Made by a program: the position numbers and the translations under genes
Notes under the pieces: generated by a model
The model's input: only the letters and a program-made list of their open reading frames with translations
Told to the model about the DNA's origin: nothing
The model's database searches: none
NCBI GenBank assembly: GCA_030581615.1
Contig: JAKTTT010000014.1
Coordinates: forward strand, 1-64,000
Reading direction: 5' to 3'
DNA: 64,000 nt
Source of the DNA: Alloascoidea africana
Lineage: Eukaryota; Ascomycota; Alloascoideomycetes; Alloascoideales; Alloascoideaceae
In this document: piece after piece, positions 30,407-39,615 of the stretch
Position numbering within the stretch: the first letter of the stretch is position 1
Layout: every line of letters begins with the position of its first letter

Positions 30407-33185
30407 ATGAACTCAGAAATAACCACGAGCTCAGCAGATGTTGAAATTTCAACAGAAATTGAGAATCAACAAAATTTATTCAATTTTGGGGCCACATTTG
30501 AAAGGGAAATGTTGGGCATCGACCCCCATTCTCTCAGCAAAGAGGAACTGGTGAAAGAGTTCCTCAATGCACAAGAATCTGTGAGAGAATTTATGTGCTT
30601 GATTAAAAAGGCAATGAGATTCCCCAATGAAGATGACTCAGAAGGCCACTCTGACATGGACTACATCCCTGTGCCCGATATCGACTTGGACAGAGGTGCT
30701 TTGGAAGATATAGAGATTGAAAACCATGCCAACACCGGTGTTACTGAGGTTGACCTCGGTCCAATAGAGACCACGTTCTGGGTTCAGCTGCCACAGGAAC
30801 CCCTTCAAGGAGGTAAGTATTATTGTGTGCAAATTCAAGTCACATTAATTGTCCACTGCTAACAGTCCTGTAATCGCAGGCCTTGAAACTGAAGTTATGG
30901 ATCCAGAGGCCGCACAAGTTATGGACGATGTCAATTCAATTTCCTCCTCATTGATAGAAATATTTGACCCATCGACACTTGAACTGGATCCATCTGACAA
31001 CGCATTATTAGAGCGTTTGATAGAAAAATCCAAGTCATTTAATGTTCCTAATGGACTTCAAGTAGAGTCATTTGCCGATGCAAAGTTTCTATTCTATATA
31101 AAATTAACCATAGAATGCGATATACCTTTTCATTTGGTACACTCTTTAACTGAGGAGACCGCCATAAAATACGGCAAGCAAGAATCATATAGGTATTCTT
31201 GTTCTCTGTGTAAACAAGGAGTAGCCATGGTATTCAAAGCTGTAAGTAATTTTTTTTCTTTATCAAATACTGTGATACTACGAGCATATATAGAATATAA
31301 GACTATAATATAAAAAGATGTTGAGAAGAAGAAGACTGTGATACTAACTGAAGGTTAAATTAGAATCGTGACAAAAAGAATGTTTCAATGAAACAAAAGA
31401 CTCGAAAACTTCATTCGGATCGCTACCTTCAGCGCCTATAACGATGAAAACATTTCTACAAAGATTTCTTCGGTGTTAAGAGATTTGTTCACAAGAGGTT
31501 TAGAAGTTGAGCCTGTTTCCGACATAGAGTTTCACCGGCTTGATTCAAAAGTGAAGCGCATATTGCGCTCTACAATCGCTGCGGATTCAATGCCGACATC
31601 AACCTACCCGCAATTCCTACTACCAATCCTTCTAAATACAAGGCAAAACAACGAGTCCTTTTGCGCATCATTTGAAGGACTTAGTCCTAATGGTGATCGC
31701 GTAAGAGTGGAGAACGGAGAGGAGTTACAAAGCATGCAAAATACATTCGGGAACTTCTGGATTTTCGACAGATTCTACTTGTCTGATGATAGTGTACTAA
31801 GTTATTTTGCTGCAGCCAAAGGTGTGGTTTTCATTGATGCCACTTATCTTCGTTCTGTTAGCATGAACACTGTTGACAGAATGCAGCTTCTGGTTGCTGC
31901 ATCAAGCGATGCCAACCATCATCGGTATATACTTGCAAGCGGCATCTCAAGAAGTGAAAACTCTAAAAATTGGACATTCTTTTTAGAGTGTCTAAAGCGA
32001 TCGCTCTTGGATGTCATGAAAGAGGAAGATGTTAATGCATTGGTGTTCATGTCTGACCAAGACAAAGGTCTTGAAGGTGCAGTGTCGAAAGTATTTCCTG
32101 GTTGCGGGCATTTTGTATGCGTGAAACACATGATCCGCAATATAACGCCCTTAACAAGACTTGCACCTGGGGATCTTGCTGCAGAAGGCTCAAGGTCAAA
32201 AAAAGGTTCTTCCCAAACCTTATCCAAGAAAAGAGAGCAGATCACGAAGCTAATTTGGGATATCACCTATACCCCAACAAAAGATGTCCACGAGCAGCTA
32301 GAGAAATTCAAGAATTTACTCGGAGTTGATGATTTACAAATGGGTAGTGCCTGCGATCTTTTTCTCAACCATAGAAATAGGTTTGCTCTGGCTTATACCA
32401 CTCAAAATGGATTGAGGTTTTTGGATGCAACCAGCAATGTTGTCGAATCCTACAACTCGTACCTCCTGGACGTGCGTCTTAGAGATCCAAGCTCGGCGCT
32501 AATCTATATTCAAAAAGAAATGGTAGGCAAGCGGAACAAGAACCTACATCAAATAGCAAAAGGCAAAGAAATTACTGACTTTGCCAGCCGCTGGATCGCC
32601 ACAATGGACAAGTTGAGTGGCTTTCTAGGCGGTTTCAAAAAGTTACAATGTGGAGAACAAGATGGAGGTCAGTTTGTTATTGAAGGGTGTCTTAAATCAA
32701 GCATTGGCGCATGCTTTGATATCCTCTACGAATATAACAAGAAGGAGGATAGGAGAAGCAACTATATAGCGTGTCGAAGAAGCCTATTTGAGGGTATGCT
32801 GGAACAGGCGCACTCTGTCGACCTCACACAAAATTCTTGCACCTGCTTAGCGGGTATGGACATGGGTTTGCCTTGTGTTCATATTCTGATGGTGGTTCGA
32901 GAGCGTCGTTTGAAGCTCGAAGACTTTATCCACAGCCGCTACTTTAAGCATCAGTATGCCCACCTCTCGCCATCCGTGGTCTCTGATCCAGCTAGCCTTA
33001 AGAAGGAATTGCAGGATGTGTTTCTGAATGGTGCAATAAGTCTGCCAGTCCTTTCACATCCCTCAGATATTCCAAGGCGAGGAAGACCTAAAGGCTCAAC
33101 TGCGTTGGCATTGGGGAAAAGGGCCTCTGCTAGAATGAAAGGAGCTCTTGATTATAGCTCCTCTAACAAGAAAAGAAAGAACTGA
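30407..33185 (+). CDS. Mutator-like (MULE) transposase with SWIM zinc finger
   Basis: Exons 30407-30812 and 30880-31241, then a third coding block to 33185. The N-terminal part is acidic and followed by a CSLCKQG zinc-binding CxxC. The core shows the MULE DDE set: D in FIDATYLRS, D in MSDQDKGLEGAVSKVFPG with CxxH (CVKHMIRN), and E in NVVESYNSYL. A SWIM finger (CTCLAGMDMGLPCVHIL) follows, then an AT-hook-like end (RRGRPKGS). It would cut and paste DNA. The second intron (31242-31363, TACTAAC branch, TAG) leads into a frame that closes after ~25 codons, while the main block is open in another frame from about 31399: either one frameshift or a further intron. Mutyl of Yarrowia is a known yeast MULE. 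Confidence 0.85.
30407..33185 (+). mobile_element. MULE DNA transposon, coding part
   Basis: The transposase gene marks a Mutator-superfamily element. I could not find terminal inverted repeats or a 9-base target duplication by eye in the flanks, so the ends are unknown. The element may be degenerate or the transposase may be a host-captured single gene. Confidence 0.6.
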
Positions 33186-33768
33186 AAAGAAAAAATATAT
33201 ATTATTGATCTAATCTAACTAAATATAATACTTCATCTATCTAACTAAATATAATATTGATCTAACTAAATATAATACTTCATCTATAATAAATTTCTTT
33301 ACATTGCCTTTCCATTAGTGCACTGGGTGATTGTGTTTCTAACGATGAGCTGATGATGACGGTGTCGATGTTCCACAGAAGCCAACACTCCTTGATGCTC
33401 AAAACCAAGCTAAATCAATCGTTGTGGATGCCATTTGAAACACTCGCCTTCGCTTGCCAAGATCCTCCTGTGATACCTCTGTGACGAATGATGATTCCAA
33501 ACGCCAATGACAAAACATTTGGTTTCGACTAGAAACGACAGTCAGCTAATACCAACCAGGTTAGGCGCGCGAGCTGGTTTCAAGAGTCTCTCAAGGGAAT
33601 GCTGAGACTGGTTCTCCTTGTAGACGGCTCATTAGGATGCGATAGTTGGTGACATCGCCACTATATATGGCTAGCCATAAGCCCTGGATTTCCTGTTCTG
33701 CTCTCTTCTCTTCATCTTTTGATGGAAAATGGCGATGTGGAGTGGTGGACACGCGGAACTAGGAAAGG

Positions 33769-33878
33769 CTATCACGAATGTGGTCAGACTAATGAGCGCG
33801 AAAGGAATCAAGATGTATTGAGTGTCAGACGACCTTACCTATCACGAGTGTGGTCAGACTAATGAGTACGAAAGGAAT
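33769..33878. repeat. Direct repeat pair, about 40 bp
   Basis: Two copies (33769-33808 and 33839-33878) share ctatcacga, then tgtggtcagactaatgag and gaaaggaat, with about three differences. They sit 30 bases apart. Confidence 0.75.
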
Positions 33879-33994
33879 AGGGAGTCGAAAGGAACTACAG
33901 AGAGAGATCTAAAGACTATCTCGTAGATCTGAGCACGAAGAAGAAACTGGAACCAAAGAGCATGAACTCTTTCTAACAGACCACGGTTTGTAAG

Positions 33995-34155
33995 CAGGAA
34001 CCCGCTAACCCGTGAGCCAACACAAGACCCGATGTGTTAAAAGACTTAGCGAAAAAAAAACTGATCAAAGCTCCATAGTAAAAAAAAGACTCTGCCGGGT
34101 AACAAAACCCGTTAACCCGTAGGCTGACAGACGACCCGCTGTTCGAAAAGAGAGT
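33995..34155. repeat. Imperfect direct repeat with acccg motifs
   Basis: aacccgctaacccgtgagc near 33999 and aacccgttaacccgtaggc near 34107 head two similar stretches of about 50 bases; both continue with a spaced gacccg. Diverged duplicates of one unit. Confidence 0.55.
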
Positions 34156-34768
34156 CAGGAGAATGGTCGCCCCCCTCCAGTTTCCTCAAGGGGGTGTGCA
34201 AGTCTTAGTATGGCGAGCAGAATAAAGACTAAGGGGGGTCTGCATCAACGTACATGTCTCGTGCATATGGCCGGGTGATGTTGGCCAAATCGCTAGGTTT
34301 TGTAGGTTACTCTTAAATAAAATGAGTAAAAAGCGGGATCAGTGCCTAAAGATGAAAGAGAATGAACGATTATCGCAGCTCTGGCACCGATTAGAAATGA
34401 GACATCACAAAACAAATCCGTAGCGACCGGTACCAAACGAACTTATGCAGCTCTTTTTCTTTGGCTTGGCTCTCGGCATTCGAAACGCAGACTTCTCATC
34501 GATTTTGCTTCTTTTTTAATTCGCAGTTTGGGCTCCGTGTACAAGAGATATAAGATCAAACTTTAATCTAACCTACTTCGTAGAATGCTGGCAGGATCGA
34601 TGATACTGAGAACGACTGAGGGCTCATATTGGCTTTGTCGACCGAGATCGGAAACAGTTGTAATTTGTCGCTCTACTACATAGAGCTCCCACCTCAAATC
34701 GGAGACAAAAAGAAATCACAAGTATAATTAATTAGGGTGCAAAGACCGGAGGACTATTTCACTAACTG

Positions 34769-35086
34769 CTACTGGCCACCAAACTTGAGTGTATACTCCT
34801 CCGGCGTAAAATTCTTCTGTGTAAATGCATGAATCTGGGCAATTTGCTCGCGTAGAGCACTATTCACCAGTCTGTGTCGGATCAAAGTGGACTTTCCTTG
34901 GAACTGAGGAGACACAGTGATAACCTCAAATGCCTGGCCACACCCGCCTTCAGAGAAAAGCTGTTAGCACAGGTGGACCACCAGATATTTGCTGCTTGTA
35001 TACATACCGGATTTGTCGTTAACTATGGTATGAACTGCGCCTACTTTCTGCTGTAGATGGAACGTGATTTCTTCGGCTGTCACCAT
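34769..35086 (-). CDS. BOL2: BolA-like protein Bol2/Fra2
   Basis: Exon 1 (35008-35086) and exon 2 (34769-34947) give 85 residues. The fold signature is [27 protein letters not shown], then the conserved histidine in IAQIHAF; the invariant cysteine of GGCGQ marks the Bol2/BolA2 branch rather than mitochondrial Bol1/Bol3. In yeast Bol2 (Fra2) pairs with monothiol glutaredoxins Grx3/Grx4 and signals cytosolic Fe-S status to Aft1. The 60-nt intron begins GTATGT, has GTGCTAAC, and ends GAAG; only this AAG acceptor restores SGGCGQ in frame. It is divergent from NIF3, with ATGs 80 bases apart. Confidence 0.9.
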
Positions 35087-35166
35087 TGTCAGTGGAGGAG
35101 GTTGTGTGAAAAGTGTGTGAGCTTTGAACAAGATTTTTTTTTTCTCCCTCTTTGCATCACCGAGAA
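35087..35166. promoter_or_regulatory. 80-bp bidirectional promoter, BOL2/NIF3
   Basis: The two start codons face away from each other with only 80 bases between. Core promoter elements of both genes must overlap or extend into the neighbour's coding sequence. Confidence 0.6.
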
Positions 35167-36172
35167 ATGGCGTCAGCACGGACCGTCAAGAATATCGTCG
35201 CAACCAGTAAGTGGAGCAAACCCCTTATCCAGCAAACCTCTTCTAACTGCTAGTATTCAATACATGCCATATAGTCCAGAAATTCTATCCCCCGTCTCTA
35301 GCGGATAAGACATGGGACAACACTGGCTTGCTCCTTGAAGCTCCTTTAACAGCATCTGAACTGGCTACTGCAACCAAGGACGAGGCTAAAAACGTACTCC
35401 TGACCATTGATCTCACCTCGGCTGTTGCAGACGAGGCAATTCGGCGAAATGTTGGCTTAATTATGGCATATCGTGAGTGTTTAAAGAAATTGTGACTTGT
35501 CCACTCACTGGTATTTTTGCTAACATTGGTACAAAAGACCCATTCATCTTCCGCGGATTGAAATCAATTACAGGCTCCAACACACAGCAACAGTCTCTTA
35601 TCAGACTTACAAGAGCTGGGATTAGCGTCTATTCGCCACACACAGCCATTGATGCTGCTGTTGGAGGGGTGAATGATTGGCTGGCTGATGGCATCTCAGG
35701 TGGTCCTGAGCACGAATTAGAACGTAGCGTCCTGGAGAAGGTCCCTGGAGTTGAAACTGTAGCTGGCCATGAGGCTGGAGGAATGGGGCGACTTGTGAGA
35801 TTGAGAGAGCCCATCGGAATAAATGTTGCTATAGAAAGGGCAAAGAAGCTACTCGGGTTGGACAAGACCCAGGCAGCTATCTCCAGCGCCCACGCCTCTG
35901 AAAGTCATAAGATTGAGAGCATAGCTATATGCGCGGGATCCGGCGGGTCGCTATTTGGCAAGATCAAAGCTGATCTGTTCTTCACGGGAGAGCTCAGCCA
36001 TCATGAACTGCTCGCGATTGTGGAGAGTGGAAGCAGCGCGCTTGTCTGTAATCACTCCAACACTGAGCGTGGATATCTACAGGTTGTGAAGCAGAAACTG
36101 GAAAAAGAGGAAAATATTGAAGGTCAGGTTCTAATCAGCGAGACAGATATAGATCCTTTGGTCATAGTGTAA
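35167..36172 (+). CDS. NIF3: NIF3 family metal-binding protein
   Basis: Exons 35167-35206, 35275-35472 and 35538-36172 give 290 residues. Family landmarks are YPPSLADKTWDNTGLLL near the start, VLLTIDLTSAVADEAI, the metal-ligand strands AYHPFIFRGLKS and YSPHTAIDA, and the C-terminal FFTGELSHHELL. Histidines of HP, HTAID and SHHE are the expected dinuclear metal ligands. Nif3 is universally conserved; its activity is unresolved though annotated as a GTP cyclohydrolase I type 2 homologue. Introns are 68 nt (TAG) and 65 nt (GTGAGT, TGCTAAC, AAAAG); the second splice rebuilds the AYHPF ligand motif, which supports its AAG acceptor. Confidence 0.92.
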
Positions 36173-36267
36173 AAAGAATAGTTATAACTTGTACATAGAG
36201 TGTTTTGAGTTCAAGGCCTAACCTCTTCACCACACTCTCCATCCACGAAGTAGTAAGCCCTCCAAGA

Positions 36268-38035
36268 ATGAATACCAACAACACCAAACCAGCTATTGTC
36301 TTTGGCCAATTCACAACTCCAATATCATTTAAATCCTATTCGCCAATAGTTGCGGTCAATAACAAGGCGGTTATGCTAGAGGGTTCTCCAATCAACCACT
36401 ACAACAATTCTTTGCGGGAATATGATCAAATTCACGTACTAAACTTGGACACAATGAGCGAGTTTGAGAAACGGTTTCTTCCCAGTAGATACGGCATTAG
36501 AGAAGGTAAGTGGAAACCCACACGACAAGCGAACAGATAAACCTCATGGGCCATGCTCTGACAACCTCTTATATTGAATAGGCCAAGTAGCAGTGGCAAG
36601 GAGTAGCCAACAGAAAGGCAAAGAAACAGCTGAAATAATCATAACAGGTGATAAATATGCCATCCTTGACGTTAAAAGTTATGAACTGCGGAATCTCCCC
36701 GATACACAGAGCAAACCTGGAGCTCGTAATTTTCAAGCCTGCTGTTTATCTCCAGATGGGAATACTATGTATCTATCTGGAGGAAAACGTCAGAACAGTG
36801 CTAATAGAGGGGGATATACTTCTAATGAGCCAAAATATGTTCAAAGTGATCTTTGGAGCTTGGATCTTCGAACTATAACATGGAGGAAGATTAAGTCTGA
36901 TTTTGTAACAGACTACAGCCACTTGATTACAGTATATGACAACAAACTTTGGGCTTTGTCTAGCCTCCAATCAAACCAAATAACGTATATGCCATTGGAC
37001 ACGGGAGAAATCAGAAGTATCAGTTGTTCATATCCACCGATGAAAAACGTGGTATTCATCGAAGGACGTGCTTTCTACTTTCAATGCAATGGAGAGTTTT
37101 CTAAACTCATTGAATTTAGTCTTTCTGAATTGACGTGGAATGTTGCTATTGACGGTAAGAATAATAGCTGGGGGACGTGCAAATGGAAAGATGGATTTGA
37201 ATGTGATGATTATATCGTATTCCTTGGGTTTAAGGGTGAAAACAGTTCAAGTTACACACACTGGCTAAAGATCAATAAAACCCAAGTGGGCTTAAACGTT
37301 GATTCTTTATGCAAGCAGTTGCCTTTACTATCACTGGAGCAATCAGGAACAGCCAAATCTGTAACCGAGAACCAAAGAGATGATTGGAAAAACGTGTTTC
37401 CAGATCTCGAAGCAAGTTACGGTAGCATAATAGACAACTCTATTTACAAAATGTTACAAGAATCTCGGGGTTGTGATTTTGAAATAGTCGCGCTAAATCT
37501 CAAGACACGGCCCACGTCACCAATTGAAGAAAGAGGAGCGTTACAATCTATCAAGGTCCATAAGCTGGTGCTTTTGGGGCGATGGCCGCATTTCCTCAGA
37601 ATCATAAATTCGGGAATGAGCGAAACCCAGACGGGGAAGCTCATTCTTCCAGAGCCCGTGCGATGGGTACAGGGCCTTGTTCAATACCTTTACACGGACA
37701 CCATTTCCAACAACTATACACAGCTGGAGCTGCTTGGGATCTTGATAATCTCCGACATGTACTCGCTAAACGCCTTGAGTGAGCTGTGCTTGGAGAGGTT
37801 CAACGCCAATAAGATTCCGGACGAGGACATCATATATTGCTGGCAGCTCTGTCAAGGGCTGAGTATAATCTTGTCTAACAACACGAGCAAAGATCCGGTG
37901 TCGGCTATCCTGGTGCGGTGCTTCTCACGATGGGGCAGAATTGTGCGCAGTAAGAGGTTCCGAGAGATGAGCAAGGCATCGCTGCTTAGCCTGCTGGAAG
38001 AGGTGAAGATAGGAGCCTCCATCGAAAAGGAATGA
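36268..38035 (+). CDS. Kelch-repeat and BTB-domain protein (Ral2-like)
   Basis: Exon 1 (36268-36505) and exon 2 (36582-38035) give 563 residues. The N-terminal two thirds hold kelch-type blades (YLSGGKRQNS, DLWSLDLRTITWRKI, NKLWALSSL, LIEFSLSELTWNV). The C-terminus has a BTB-type region (DFEIVALNLKT, KVHKLVLLGRWPHFLRII, LVQYLYTDTI) with a BACK-like helical tail. This kelch-then-BTB order is found in S. pombe Ral2, which acts with the Ras1 exchange factor; that function is a guess here. The 76-nt intron uses GTAAGT and TAG and joins GIREG to QVAVARSSQ. Starting ATG is the first after the NIF3 stop, 95 bases away. Confidence 0.72.
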
Positions 38036-38140
38036 ACAATGTTGGTGTTGATGATACTTTGGGTGGACGGAGGTGTACACACTTTGTTCCGCAGACACGG
38101 CTCCCTGCTCCAGTCCACTCCACGCTTATCAACACACACG

Positions 38141-39259
38141 ATGGAGCTATCTGTTTCGATTCCAGTCACCTCCGTGGAGTCCACGGGCGGACCCTACACG
38201 CTATACCACATTCTAGTGCGACATAATCTCCGATCCTATGAGCTCTACAAGCGCTACTCAGAGTTTGTGACCCTGGTTAAGGATATGGAAACTGATCTCA
38301 AGACACAGGTGCCCTTTCGCATTCCAGGCAAGCAAATCTTCAAGCGCACCGTCTCATCGCCAGAGCTAACAGAGGAGCGAAGAAAGGGTCTGGAGGAGTT
38401 TCTACAGGATGTCGTGACCGACCAAGACTCCAAGTGGCGAAGCTCGTCCGCGTTTCTGGATTTTTTACAACTCCCTCCAACTGCTTTTAGCTCCAGCAAC
38501 GGCCAGCGGCTCATGACGGGGAGCTCAAGAGATGCTAAAATACATTCGGTATGGTCTCTTTCTAGTTCAAGGTCCAACGACGCTATCATAGACACAACAG
38601 CATGGCTTGACACGGTACGCGAATGTAAGTCTTTGTTGCAGCAGGCCCGCTCATACATCCTCGACTCTCCAGCTGAGAGTCGCAAATGTCTAATAATGGT
38701 CGGTGCAAAAGTCAATCCCCTTGTCAAAGGGCTAGAGCATGCTGGGGCAAACAACTACATAGGTGCTGGCGAGCTAAGAAGGGGTGGTGACCTTTTACTT
38801 GGTCTGAAGAGGGAGTATGAAGAGCTTGATACTCTCCTGCAAAAATCGTCAACATTGGCCCGCGAAGCCGCAGGTGGAGAGGCTTCATTCCAGCTTCTCT
38901 CGAATTCCAACCCCTTAGGTGGAAACAACGGCAGTAATAACAGTAACAGTGCCGGTTCAAACTCCTTGTTTTCAGAGGCGACAGCTCGTCGCGTGCTGGG
39001 CAAGCCTGCTGGTGAGACATTCCGCACGCGAGATCGAGATAACCAGGAATTGCTTCAGTTGCAAAAAGATGACCTTGTAGAGCAGGACCAGGCTCTGGAG
39101 CAGCTTCGGCAGATGGTCCAGAAGCAAAAGGATATGGGAATCGCGATCAACGAGGAGATAATTCTGCAGAATGAAATGCTTGAAGAATTGGATGACCAGG
39201 TTGATAACAGCCGGAGAAAGTTGGGAAATGCCAGGAAGCGGGCTGAAAAGATAGTTTAA
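38141..39259 (+). CDS. VAM7: Vacuolar SNARE Vam7 (PX plus SNARE motif)
   Basis: From the ATG at 38141 the protein has 372 residues. Residues ~1-110 are a PX domain (YELYKRYSEF with the Arg-Tyr-Ser that contacts PI3P, then FRIPGKQIF). A central Ser/Asn-rich stretch links to a C-terminal Qc-SNARE helix (LVEQDQALEQLRQMV, GIAINEEIILQNEMLEELDD, NSRRKLGNARKRAEKI). There is no transmembrane anchor, which is the Vam7 hallmark; PI3P binding recruits it to vacuoles. An earlier in-frame ATG (38039) would add 34 residues lacking PX features, and it lies four bases after the kelch stop codon, so the later start is preferred. Confidence 0.9.
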   Translation: MELSVSIPVTSVESTGGPYTLYHILVRHNLRSYELYKRYSEFVTLVKDMETDLKTQVPFRIPGKQIFKRTVSSPELTEERRKGLEEFLQDVVTDQDSKWRSSSAFLDFLQLPPTAFSSSNGQRLMTGSSRDAKIHSVWSLSSSRSNDAIIDTTAWLDTVRECKSLLQQARSYILDSPAESRKCLIMVGAKVNPLVKGLEHAGANNYIGAGELRRGGDLLLGLKREYEELDTLLQKSSTLAREAAGGEASFQLLSNSNPLGGNNGSNNSNSAGSNSLFSEATARRVLGKPAGETFRTRDRDNQELLQLQKDDLVEQDQALEQLRQMVQKQKDMGIAINEEIILQNEMLEELDDQVDNSRRKLGNARKRAEKIV

Positions 39260-39615
39260 TCGGAAAGAGAAGAGATTTGAGATCGAGATTAAGACTGAGA
39301 CTGGACGCATCTGGAAACAGAACTTGATAATCAAGGGGGGAAAAAAGTTTATGCCTGACCCGTATATTCATCCGTTTTTATTTTCTACATAGGAACGTAT
39401 TTATGCTGCTTCTACATTTTCATTTTCATAATTGTTTTTGCTAGTTCATCGTTTGGAATTGTTTTGGATAAAAATACAGATAAATCGAAACTAATGACCT
39501 TTTCTTCGATTCATAGCAGAGTGAAATTGGGTTTGCTAATAACTGGGAGTAGAGTAGTATCACCAGATATCCACTCTTTTCTATTTACATTATAAAACTT
39601 CATATTTACAAATTG
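39260..39615. other. Convergent 3' spacer, VAM7/NAM2
   Basis: These 356 bases separate two converging genes and hold T/A-rich sequence fitting 3' ends. No gene. Confidence 0.5.

Larger units (their letters stand above)
33186..34768. other. Repeat-rich, gene-free flank of the transposase
   Basis: About 1.6 kb with no gene. It contains AT-rich tandem copies of a ctaactaaatataata unit (about 33210-33290) and two longer direct repeats listed separately. No tRNA was found. Confidence 0.55.

Noticed and set aside
34874-35308. Plus-strand frames over BOL2 and the 5' part of NIF3
   Set aside because: They overlap the spliced BOL2 and NIF3 exons in wrong frames.
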